Assembly (NCBI GenBank): GCA_007133995.1
Contig: SLLP01000237.1
Span: 1 to 13,920, forward strand
From: Balneolales bacterium
GTDB taxonomy: Bacteria; Bacteroidota; Rhodothermia; Balneolales; Natronogracilivirgulaceae
Reading direction: 5' to 3'
DNA: 13,920 bases
Shown one piece after another: positions 7,625 through 13,920 of this stretch. The position numbers were made by a program, and so were the translations under genes. Numbering within the stretch: the stretch's first letter is position 1; every line of letters starts with the position of its first letter. Under the pieces are notes generated by a model. The model saw nothing but the letters and a program-made list of their open reading frames with translations, searched no databases and was not told the DNA's origin.

Positions 7625-7633
7625 CTCCTCCTC
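7625..7633 (-). promoter_or_regulatory. Strong Shine-Dalgarno site of the REC-HisKA_2 gene
   Basis: The minus strand reads GAGGAGGAG, with AGGAGG spaced 7 nt from the ATG at 7617-7619. This fixes the start codon and contrasts with the lack of such a site before the other two genes of the operon. Confidence 0.75.
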
Positions 7634-7657
7634 ACATTGATGAGTGATACTGTAAAA

Positions 7658-8080
7658 TCAACCTCCTGGTTCATTCAACACCAGCCAGTACATCCCCAGT
7701 TGCCGGACGGCACTGACAAAATTATCAAAATCGACCGGTTTCCGAATATAGCTGTTGGCACCGAGATCGTACCCGCGGATAACATCCTGTTCTTCCCGGG
7801 AGGATGTCAGAATCACGACAGGCAAACGCCGCGTCCGTTCATTGCTTCTGATCTCCTTCAGCACCTCCAGACCGTTGATTTTGGGCATGTTCAAATCAAG
7901 CAGGATTACGGCCGGCAGTCCATTGGGCACTTCCCCACGGTTGTCATGCAGCATGTGAAGGGCCTCTTCGCCATTCCTGGCGACTTTGACTTTATTGAAG
8001 ATGTTGCTCTTCTCCAGTGCCATTATGGTCAGGTCAACATCGTCAGGATTGTCCTCCACCAGCAGTATATGTCTTTCCAT
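7658..8080 (-). CDS. Rcp1-like single-domain response regulator
   Basis: The 140-residue product is a lone receiver domain. Acidic residues E9/D10 and D13/D14 lie in LLVEDNPDD, the phospho-acceptor is D62 in LLDLNMP, LTSS sits at 91-94, and K114 lies in YIRKPVD. The NPDD start, a long beta2-alpha2 region with NGEEAL, and the KPVDFDNF ending are typical of the Rcp1 group, which pairs with phytochrome-like kinases having an SHDLRAPL phospho-box. The gene directly upstream encodes exactly such a kinase, so that is the probable phosphodonor (inference). With no output domain it must act by protein contact or as a phosphate shuttle, perhaps to the REC-HisKA_2 protein encoded next. ATG 8078-8080 gives a normal N-terminus; no Shine-Dalgarno sequence is seen. 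Confidence 0.93.
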   Translation of the reverse strand: MERHILLVEDNPDDVDLTIMALEKSNIFNKVKVARNGEEALHMLHDNRGEVPNGLPAVILLDLNMPKINGLEVLKEIRSNERTRRLPVVILTSSREEQDVIRGYDLGANSYIRKPVDFDNFVSAVRQLGMYWLVLNEPGG

Positions 8081-8146
8081 GATTATGTTATTGAAGGATA
8101 AGCCTGCTATCTGAAAATTGTTTTAATATTTTTAATAATATAGCAT
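8081..8146. other. A+T-rich spacer between kinase and regulator genes
   Basis: The 66-bp gap is strongly A+T-rich, with short all-AT inverted repeats around 8126-8141. On the minus strand a TGCTATATT (extended -10-like) is visible, but no -35 at proper distance was found. It could hold a minor internal promoter or a processing site; nothing firm is seen. Confidence 0.25.
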
Positions 8147-10312
8147 TCATTTTACACTTTTGTTAGGCAAGTTAAAAAAGAAAACAGCATCTTCATTTTC
8201 GTTGGATTCCGCCCGTATCGTACCTGAATGACGCTGGACAATTCGCTGCACCGTAGCCAGGCCAATGCCGGTACCCGGAAATTCATCCTGGCTGTGAAGC
8301 CGCTGAAATGCCATAAAAAGCTTGTCGTGATATTTCATCTTGAAACCCACGCCATTGTCCCTTACAAAAACGGTGATATTGCCATTGGTGTCCATATCAC
8401 CCCCGTATTCATGTATGCCGATTTCAATTACAGCCAGGTCACGGGGTGAGGAGTATTTCCATGCGTTATCAAGCAAATTCTGCATCACTACACGCAGCAG
8501 ACTGGCGTCGCCAGTAACCATAAGCTTATCCGGAGAACGAAAATCCACTTTTCTTTCCGGCTCTTTTTCACTCAATGATGTGATGATTTCCCTGCTCAGC
8601 GCAGCAAGATCCACCTGTTCCATTTTGATTTCAGTCCGGCTGATTCTGGACAAGCCCAGGATGTCATCAATAAGAAACCCCATGCGCTGCGAAGCCTGGC
8701 GCACCCTGTTCAGATAATTCACACCGCGATCATCAAGCTGGCTGGCATGTTTTTCCAGCAGCACCTGACTGAAACCGTCGATTCCCCGCAATGGCGCCCT
8801 CAAGTCATGCGAAACGGAATAGGCGAATGACTCAAGTTCTTTGTTGGCCAACTCCAGTTCCCTGGTTCGCTGCCGGACTTTTTCTTCCAGTAATACATTA
8901 AGCTTCCGGATCTCCTGATGGGCACTGACACGCTCGGTTACATCATGAACAAGCGACATTACGGAAACAAGATTCCCGTTTTTGTCAAGTAACGCCGAAT
9001 TGTACCACTCGCAGTACCGCACATCGCCGTTTCTGGTCAGATTACGGTTGCTGATAACATTACGCAGTTCCTTTCCTTCAAGCATCTTCTCCATTCTGCC
9101 CATGACGTATTCTGCGTCTTCCGAGTAGACAAGACTCCACTCGTCACTGAGCTTGCCGACCACCTCTTCTTTCTTCCAGCCGAACATCTGTTCCGATTGG
9201 CGTGACCATTCCATCACACGCATCTTCGCATCCCATTCCACAAATCCAAGCGGTGTATTCTGGATGTGGTAGGTCAGCCGGCTGTGGGCTTCGTTCAGTT
9301 CTTTTTCAGCCTGCAGCTTCTCCGTCAGATCCAGCACATTCCCAAAAGTGTAGAGCAGCCTGCCATTGTCATCAAAAAAGGCTTTTCCATTGAGGATCAC
9401 CGATCGCCGGGTACCGTCTTTCCTGACGACAGTGTACATCTGGTTTTTAACGCTGCCTTTCTTCATCAGCTCTTTTTTATGCTTTTCAAAGGTAGGGTAG
9501 TCTTCCGGAACAATTACATCTGCCCAGGATTTCTTGCCAATGATTTCATCACGTTCATAGCCTATCATGTTGAGTTCGGCGTTGTTGATATCAATGAATT
9601 TCAGGTCACTGCCTAAACTGTGATAGCCTACCGGTGCTTCCTGAAACAGGTGCTTAAAGCGCGCCTGGGACACCCGCAATTGTTCATAAAGTGTGGTTTC
9701 TTCATGAATATCACGCACCAGAAGCAGACGACTCTCAATATGCTCAAAACTCCGCTTGTCGGTTAGGATCATCATATACCAGCGCCATGTGCCGTTTTTG
9801 TGACGAAGACGGACCTGCTTTTTAACCGGATCGTGGTCCCTGTTATCCATTTTGTATGGCATTCTAAGGTCATGAAAACGGGTCATATCATCCGGGTGGA
9901 CGATAATCTCGAAATCGCCCATGTGCTTCAGTTCGGCATCCTCATACCCCAGAATATCCCTGACAGCGGCATTGGTATAGCTGAATCGCTGGTTGTCATC
10001 CACCTGGATCACCACCTGGTTTCCCTGTTCGAGAAGGGTCCGGTAAAGATCAAACTGCTCCGTGTACTCAGAGCGCATGCGGGTTATCCAGGATATGTAC
10101 CTGCTTATGAGGATATAAAGCAGCAGAGCTGTAATCAGCACATAAAACCAGCCCTTGGTCGTCTGGAACTGCGTCAATGTGGCCGGATCGTCGATCAGCT
10201 GCTCAAGCAGGCGGTCCGAAAACAGGATCCATAAAAAACCCAGCACCAGATAAATAATGACAATATTCCATGTATTGAGCTGAAAAATATGATATTTATT
10301 CGGTTCCCACAT
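8147..10312 (-). CDS. Membrane sensor histidine kinase with three PAS domains
   Basis: The 721-residue protein has two membrane helices at about 14-32 and 55-73 around a loop of roughly 20 residues. This module, with WILFSDRLL and QTTKGW, recurs in PAS-containing signalling proteins but has no known ligand. Three PAS domains follow (about 86-205, 213-330, 341-462), with GYE and D/E-x-T/E exit motifs such as DLTEK and DVTER. A short coiled coil (about 463-497) leads to HisKA with VSHDLRAPLRG, phospho-acceptor H502. The HATPase has N-box NLLDNAWKYSS (612-622), G1 DNGVGF (652-657) and G2 GTGIGLA (680-686). It would autophosphorylate H502 in response to a membrane or PAS signal. No Cys or His cofactor-binding signature was recognised in the PAS domains. 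It is the first gene of the operon, and the likely partner is the Rcp1-like regulator just downstream. Confidence 0.94.
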   Translation of the reverse strand: MWEPNKYHIFQLNTWNIVIIYLVLGFLWILFSDRLLEQLIDDPATLTQFQTTKGWFYVLITALLLYILISRYISWITRMRSEYTEQFDLYRTLLEQGNQVVIQVDDNQRFSYTNAAVRDILGYEDAELKHMGDFEIIVHPDDMTRFHDLRMPYKMDNRDHDPVKKQVRLRHKNGTWRWYMMILTDKRSFEHIESRLLLVRDIHEETTLYEQLRVSQARFKHLFQEAPVGYHSLGSDLKFIDINNAELNMIGYERDEIIGKKSWADVIVPEDYPTFEKHKKELMKKGSVKNQMYTVVRKDGTRRSVILNGKAFFDDNGRLLYTFGNVLDLTEKLQAEKELNEAHSRLTYHIQNTPLGFVEWDAKMRVMEWSRQSEQMFGWKKEEVVGKLSDEWSLVYSEDAEYVMGRMEKMLEGKELRNVISNRNLTRNGDVRYCEWYNSALLDKNGNLVSVMSLVHDVTERVSAHQEIRKLNVLLEEKVRQRTRELELANKELESFAYSVSHDLRAPLRGIDGFSQVLLEKHASQLDDRGVNYLNRVRQASQRMGFLIDDILGLSRISRTEIKMEQVDLAALSREIITSLSEKEPERKVDFRSPDKLMVTGDASLLRVVMQNLLDNAWKYSSPRDLAVIEIGIHEYGGDMDTNGNITVFVRDNGVGFKMKYHDKLFMAFQRLHSQDEFPGTGIGLATVQRIVQRHSGTIRAESNENEDAVFFFNLPNKSVK

Positions 10313-10567
10313 GAATGATCCGTTGTGAAGGGGCGTTTGAATGGCAGGTTCGGAGGCTTTCCGGATATCAACAAGATGATATTCAACAAGCAGTTATGGA
10401 GTCTTCCTGAAAATGTAGGTAAATACGGGTTCAAAATGAAATGCACGGGTACGATCGGATGCCGGCCATATCTTCTGTTTCTTTTATGGCGGGCAACGGT
10501 TATTTTTGTACGTTTATCAGGCTGACCTGTCTCGCAAAACAAATCACTTGTTATAAACCCATATTCC
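10313..10567. other. Divergent intergenic region, kinase operon / sucC
   Basis: This 255-bp region separates the kinase operon (minus) from sucC (plus). The only promoter-like element found is the TATTTTTG box for sucC. No CAAAnnTA (minus-strand TAnnTTTG) is present for the kinase operon. Short open frames across it show no recognisable protein and look like chance. Confidence 0.4.
10501..10508 (+). promoter_or_regulatory. Putative -7 box of the sucC promoter
   Basis: TATTTTTG matches TAnnTTTG exactly and lies 59 bp before the sucC ATG. No exact TTTG box is found at the -33 position; only TGTTT near 10476 approximates it. Confidence 0.42.
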
Positions 10568-11776
10568 ATGAATATTCACGAATATCAGGCAAAAGAATTA
10601 TTAAAAACTTACCAGGTTGCCGTACCGGAAGGCATCTCGGCCTTTTCTGTTGATGATGCCGTCAAGGCTGCAGAAAGTTTAAAACAGTAAGGTACGACTC
10701 TTTTTGTGGTGAAAGCGCAGATCCATGCTGGCGGTCGCGGCAAGGGGCGCACAAAATCATCCGGTGCCAAAGGTGTGATCCTGGCCAAATCGGTGGGTGA
10801 AGTGAGGTCGGCGGCCGAATCGCTGCTCGGCGATACGCTGGTAACCATCCAGACCGGAGAGACCGGAAAGAAAGTCGAGCGAATCTACATCACCGACGGT
10901 GTGGAGATCAGGCAGGAGTATTATGTCGGTGTGACTCTTGACCGCACACGCAACCAGAATGTAATTATGGCTTCAACCGAGGGCGGTGTTGAGATTGAGA
11001 ATGTAGCCGAAGAGACGCCCGAGAAGATTGTCAAGGAGTGGGTGGAGCCGGGGCTTTCACTGCAGGGCCACCAGGCGCGACGTCTTGTATTCGCACTCGG
11101 GCTTACCGGCGATTCGTTCAAGAAAGCGGTGAAATTCATCATGTCGCTTTACAAGGCCTTCGAAGAGACCGATGCCTCCATCGTAGAGATCAATCCGCTG
11201 GCACTCACCGGAGATGACGATGTCGTGGCCCTGGATGCCAAAATCAATATTGATGACAATGCCCTGTTCCGTCAGCCGGAAATTTACGAACTCCGGGACA
11301 AGTCGGAGGAGGATCCGCTGGAGGTAGAAGCGGTGGAATCTGATTTGAACTACATCAAGCTGGACGGCAACGTCGGCTGCATGGTGAACGGAGCCGGACT
11401 TGCCATGGCGACCATGGACATGATCAAGCTGGCCGGCGGAGAACCTGCCAACTTTCTGGATGTCGGCGGCGGTGCCAACGTGGAAACGGTGCGCAACGGA
11501 TTTCGCATCATCCTCAAGGATCCCAATGTGGAAGCGATCCTGATCAACATATTCGGCGGGATTGTGCGGTGCGACCGGGTGGCCAGCGGCATTATCGAGG
11601 CGGCCAAGGATACGGAAATCACAAAAAAGCTGGAGAAGATGCCGTTGATTGTACGGCTCCAGGGTACCAACGCTGAAGAGGGCAAAAAACTTATCGATGA
11701 GAGTGGCCTGAATGTGATCTCCGCCGTACTGCTCAAAGAGGCGGCAGAGGAGGTTACCAAGGCGATCAGTGCCTGA
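10568..11776 (+). CDS. sucC: Succinyl-CoA ligase beta subunit, interrupted by an in-frame TAA at codon 41
   Basis: SucC forms, with SucD, the TCA-cycle enzyme that makes ATP or GTP from succinyl-CoA. The reading frame starts at ATG 10568 with the family N-terminus MNIHEYQAKELL and VAVPEG. It meets TAA at 10688-10690 after LKQ and then continues in the same frame as GTTLFVVKAQIHAGGRGKG, the ATP-grasp lysine region. Downstream, ExNPLAL with its metal-binding Asn, DAKINIDDNALFR, NGAGLAMATMD, FLDVGGGA and INIFGGIVRCD are all intact, ending at TGA 11774-11776. Total length (402 codons including the TAA) is normal and there is no frameshift, so one base change explains the break. A restart at GTG 10706 would give 356 residues lacking the first ATP-grasp strand and has no ribosome-binding site. 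Options are a sequencing error, a true nonsense mutation or readthrough. sucD is not adjacent. Confidence 0.93.
10688..10690 (+). other. In-frame TAA inside sucC (codon 41)
   Basis: Both sides read as SucC in one frame. Homologues usually carry a charged or polar residue in this linker before the VVKAQ strand, so CAA, GAA or AAA changed to TAA by one base is the simplest origin. The following base is G. Confidence 0.9.
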
Positions 11777-11792
11777 CATTACGTTGCCCTGC

Positions 11793-11811
11793 GATGCTTC
11801 ATGGCCGCATC
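11793..11811. terminator. Weak hairpin between convergent sucC and bshA
   Basis: GATGC (11793-11797) pairs with GCATC (11807-11811) around a 9-nt loop, overlapping the bshA stop codon. There is no U-tract. It is the only inverted repeat in this 33-bp gap and is offered as a weak candidate only. Confidence 0.18.
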
Positions 11812-12937
11812 ATCCCTTCATCACCGATGCGTAATAATCCTCGTACAGGTCTACGATTTTGCTCAGTTCAAAAACTTCGGCACGCTTGCGTGCATTGTCT
11901 GCCAGCTTTTTCTGAAGTTTATCATCACGCAGTATGGAGACCGCGAAATTGCCCATTTCTTCGGTATCACCCAGATCGCAGAGATAGCCGGTTTCTCCAT
12001 GGATGTTCAGCTCGGGGAGTCCGCCTATGTTGGAACTGATCACAGGTACGCTGCAGCTCATGGCCTCCAGTGCGGCGAGTCCGAACGTCTCCGAACCTGA
12101 CGGTATCAAAAACAGATCGGCAATGGAGAGGATGTCCTCTATCTTCTCCTGTTTGCCAAGAAATCGCACTTTGCCGCAGATTTTCAACTCGCGGCACTTG
12201 TTCTCCACTTTCTGCCGGTCCGGTCCGTCCCCGATCAAGAGCAGATGCGCCGCAATGCCGCTCTGAAGCACCTTGTGGAAAATTTCAACGGTATCGCTCA
12301 CGCGTTTGACTTCCCGGAAATTGCTTACATGCACCAGCACTTTTTCACCGTTCGGACAGAGTGCTTTTTTGAAATGGCTTTTCTCGGATTTGCGAAATCT
12401 GACCAAATCAATAAAATTGGGAATGACTTCGATCTTATTCTTGATGTCAAACCGCTTGCAGGTTTCATCCCGCAGGTAATCCGACACCGCTGTAACTCCA
12501 TCGCTTTTATTGATGGAAAAGGTAACGACCGGTGTGTAACTCGGATCACTTCCCACAATGGTAATATCGGTACCGTGCAGGGTGGTGATCACGGGGATGC
12601 CATTGCCCGACTCCTTCAGGATCTGATTGGCCAGGTAAGCCGATGTCGCGTGCGGAATGGCATAATGCACATGAAGCAGATCCAGATTCTGGTACGTGAT
12701 GATATCCACCAAATGGCTTGCCAGCGCCAGGTCATAAGGCGGATATTCAAACAGAGGATAGGCCGAGAAGGTCACCTCGTGGAATGAGATATTCTCATGG
12801 AATTCATCCAGCCGCATGGGTCGGGCATAGCTGATGAAGTGTACGTTGTGGCCGCGTGAGGCGAGACCTTTGCCAAGTTCTGTCGCCACGACACCGCTGC
12901 CGCCATAGGTCGGATAAAGCACGATTCCAATATTCAT
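11810..12937 (-). CDS. bshA: N-acetyl-alpha-D-glucosaminyl L-malate synthase (bacillithiol synthesis)
   Basis: BshA joins UDP-GlcNAc to L-malate, the first step of bacillithiol synthesis, in the cytoplasm. The 375 residues form a GT-B family 4 transferase with the BshA hallmarks: YPTYGGSGVVATELG at 8-22, HVHYAIPHA at 89-97, TTLHGTDITIVG at 118-129, NFIDLVRF at 174-181, SNFREVKR at 205-212, and the donor-site segment ETFGLAALEAM at 283-293. Length is normal. The ATG at 12937 gives the exact family N-terminus MNIGIVLYPTYGGSG; no Shine-Dalgarno sequence is seen. bshB and bshC are not in the window, so in this genome the pathway genes are scattered. The gene is convergent with sucC (33-bp gap) and divergent from yebC. 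Confidence 0.95.
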   Translation of the reverse strand: MNIGIVLYPTYGGSGVVATELGKGLASRGHNVHFISYARPMRLDEFHENISFHEVTFSAYPLFEYPPYDLALASHLVDIITYQNLDLLHVHYAIPHATSAYLANQILKESGNGIPVITTLHGTDITIVGSDPSYTPVVTFSINKSDGVTAVSDYLRDETCKRFDIKNKIEVIPNFIDLVRFRKSEKSHFKKALCPNGEKVLVHVSNFREVKRVSDTVEIFHKVLQSGIAAHLLLIGDGPDRQKVENKCRELKICGKVRFLGKQEKIEDILSIADLFLIPSGSETFGLAALEAMSCSVPVISSNIGGLPELNIHGETGYLCDLGDTEEMGNFAVSILRDDKLQKKLADNARKRAEVFELSKIVDLYEDYYASVMKG

Positions 12938-13331
12938 AAATTTTCAAGCGGTTACTGATTTCAATAGCGTATTAACTCTCCTTTGACACGCCGTCATTAA
13001 ACAATTTCGAATGAAAATGTTTTGAAAGGGGAAGATACGGATTAAAACCGACAGTTTTTCCGGGTCCACACCCAGCCGTTCTCCATTTTTCAGATTGTGG
13101 GATAAATGAGATGTATAGATCTGCACGCTGATGATGGACCATTTTATTGAAAAAAATCATTCCGCCGGATATGCTGCGGGTTACAATTTCGTTTCTAAAT
13201 ATGAAAATATCGTAATGGAAGAATTGTGTTTCCATGTTGTATATTTCATCGTTTGGGTCATTTATATTACATTTGCCCGGCAGGATAGTTATTCTGCATG
13301 ATTTACAGACGTTCTGAATTACTCATACATT
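12938..13331. other. 394-bp gap between divergent bshA and yebC
   Basis: This is the longest stretch without a recognised gene. It is A+T-rich compared with its neighbours. Open frames on the minus strand at 12944-13126 and 12972-13235 give proteins of 60 and 87 residues with no recognisable motif, no ribosome-binding site and no support from context. No tRNA, repeat array or strong hairpin was seen. The right end holds the yebC -7 box. Regulatory sequence for both genes, or a decayed gene, are both possible. Confidence 0.45.
13268..13275 (+). promoter_or_regulatory. Putative -7 box of the yebC promoter
   Basis: TACATTTG matches TAnnTTTG exactly and lies 56 bp before the yebC ATG. The nearest TTTG upstream (13252-13255) is only 12 bp away and a TTG at 13237-13239 is 28 bp away, so the -33 box is unclear. 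Confidence 0.42.
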
Positions 13332-13920
13332 ATGGCAGGTCATTCCAAGTGGTCGAAAATCAAGCGCAAGAAAGCTGGTGTAGATGCTGCGCGTTCGAAG
13401 GTTTTCAGCCGGATTTTACGTGAAATTACAATTGCGGCGCGATTGGGCGGTGGGGATCCTTCCGGCAATCCGCGGCTCAGCCTCGCCATTGACAACGGCA
13501 AGGCCAGCAACCTGCCCAAGGACAACATCGAGCGGGCTATCAAAAAAGGCACCGGCGAGCTTGGAACGGGCGAGAGTTACGAGGAGGTCATTTACGAGGG
13601 CTACGGTCCGGGCGGCGTTGCCTATCTCGTGGAAGCGACTACCGACAACTCCAAGCGCACCGTGGGCGACATCCGTCATATATTCACCCGTTTTGGCGGC
13701 AACCTGGGCACCAGCGGCTCCGTATCCTACCTGTTTGAGCAGAAAGGTATCATCTCCATACCGGCAGAGGGAATCGACAAGGAGGAACTCATGCTTGCGG
13801 CCATCGATGCCGGTGCCGTGGATATCGGCGATGATGACCCGGACCAGCTGGAGGTCACCACCCGGCGTGAGGACCTGTTCGCCGTCCACAAGCAGCTTGA
13901 GGAGCTCGGCTATTCGATCA
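13332..13920 (+). CDS. YebC/TACO1-family protein (3' end outside window)
   Basis: The frame opens at ATG 13332 and runs off the end of the window with 196 complete codons of an expected 240-250. The N-terminus MAGHSKWSKIKRKKAGVDAARSK is split here across the family signature: MAGHSKW at 1-7, then a basic stretch and ARSKVFSR. The next blocks are GGDPSGNPRL, NLPKDNIERAIKKGTG, YEGYGPGGVA and the TDNSKRTVGDIRHIFTR block, followed by GNLGTSGSVSYLF. All are diagnostic of YebC. The family was long annotated as transcriptional regulators; more recent work on members points to a role in translation, easing ribosome stalling, and mitochondrial TACO1 is a translational activator. Location would be cytoplasmic. 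No Shine-Dalgarno sequence is visible. Neighbours downstream (often ruvC in other genomes) are not visible. Confidence 0.95.
   Translation, partial: MAGHSKWSKIKRKKAGVDAARSKVFSRILREITIAARLGGGDPSGNPRLSLAIDNGKASNLPKDNIERAIKKGTGELGTGESYEEVIYEGYGPGGVAYLVEATTDNSKRTVGDIRHIFTRFGGNLGTSGSVSYLFEQKGIISIPAEGIDKEELMLAAIDAGAVDIGDDDPDQLEVTTRREDLFAVHKQLEELGYSI

Noticed and set aside
10706..11776. sucC as an intact gene starting at GTG 10706
   Set aside because: The start lacks a ribosome-binding site, and the true N-terminus with ATG is encoded in the same frame 46 codons upstream, before the TAA.
11057..11779. 240-residue minus-strand open frame across sucC
   Set aside because: It mirrors conserved SucC codons on the opposite strand; no protein family is recognisable in it.
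12972..13235. 87-residue minus-strand open frame (and an overlapping 60-residue one at 12944-13126)
   Set aside because: No recognisable motif, no ribosome-binding site and no codon or context support; treated as chance in an intergenic gap.
13416..13889. 157-residue minus-strand open frame at the right end
   Set aside because: It is antisense to the yebC frame, which carries all family blocks.

Overview
The window looks like part of a bacterial chromosome from the Bacteroidota/FCB side of the tree, most plausibly a Balneolota/Rhodothermota-type lineage. This rests on three TAnnTTTG boxes of the Bacteroidota primary-sigma type upstream of genes, weak or absent Shine-Dalgarno sequences at transcript starts, a bacillithiol gene (bshA), a PyrR-PyrB pair and multi-PAS kinases. 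The taxonomy is inference from these gene families; no rRNA or other marker is present. TGA ends ten of the eleven genes whose ends are visible.

Layout from left to right. (1) Positions 1-1884, plus strand: the end of a polysaccharide locus, with the C-terminus of a heparinase II/III-like protein and then a complete WbuB-like family 4 glycosyltransferase. (2) Positions 2038-5527, minus strand: pyrR and pyrB overlap by 4 bp, followed 29 bp later by a secreted 655-residue beta-helix protein of unknown substrate. The pyrR leader can form hairpins. (3) Positions 5820-6578, plus strand: a HAD-family protein divergent from pyrR. (4) Positions 6588-10312, minus strand: a signalling operon of a membrane three-PAS histidine kinase, an Rcp1-like single-domain response regulator, and a REC-HisKA_2 hybrid kinase. 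(5) Positions 10568-11776, plus strand: sucC (succinyl-CoA ligase beta subunit), interrupted by an in-frame TAA at codon 41. (6) Positions 11810-12937, minus strand: bshA. (7) Positions 13332-13920, plus strand: the start of a YebC/TACO1-family gene that runs off the window.

How the parts relate. pyrR and pyrB are translationally coupled and belong to de novo pyrimidine synthesis, with PyrR as probable sensor. The three signalling genes have the composition of a phosphorelay, although no partner pairing can be proven from sequence. The other genes (HAD, sucC, bshA, yebC) appear to be single-gene transcription units in alternating orientation.

No phage, insertion sequence, CRISPR array, tRNA or rRNA was seen. 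The most unusual points are the sucC nonsense codon, the secreted beta-helix gene behind pyrRB, the possible pyrR leader structure and the three-protein signalling operon. I did not find a clear undescribed defence or mobile system.
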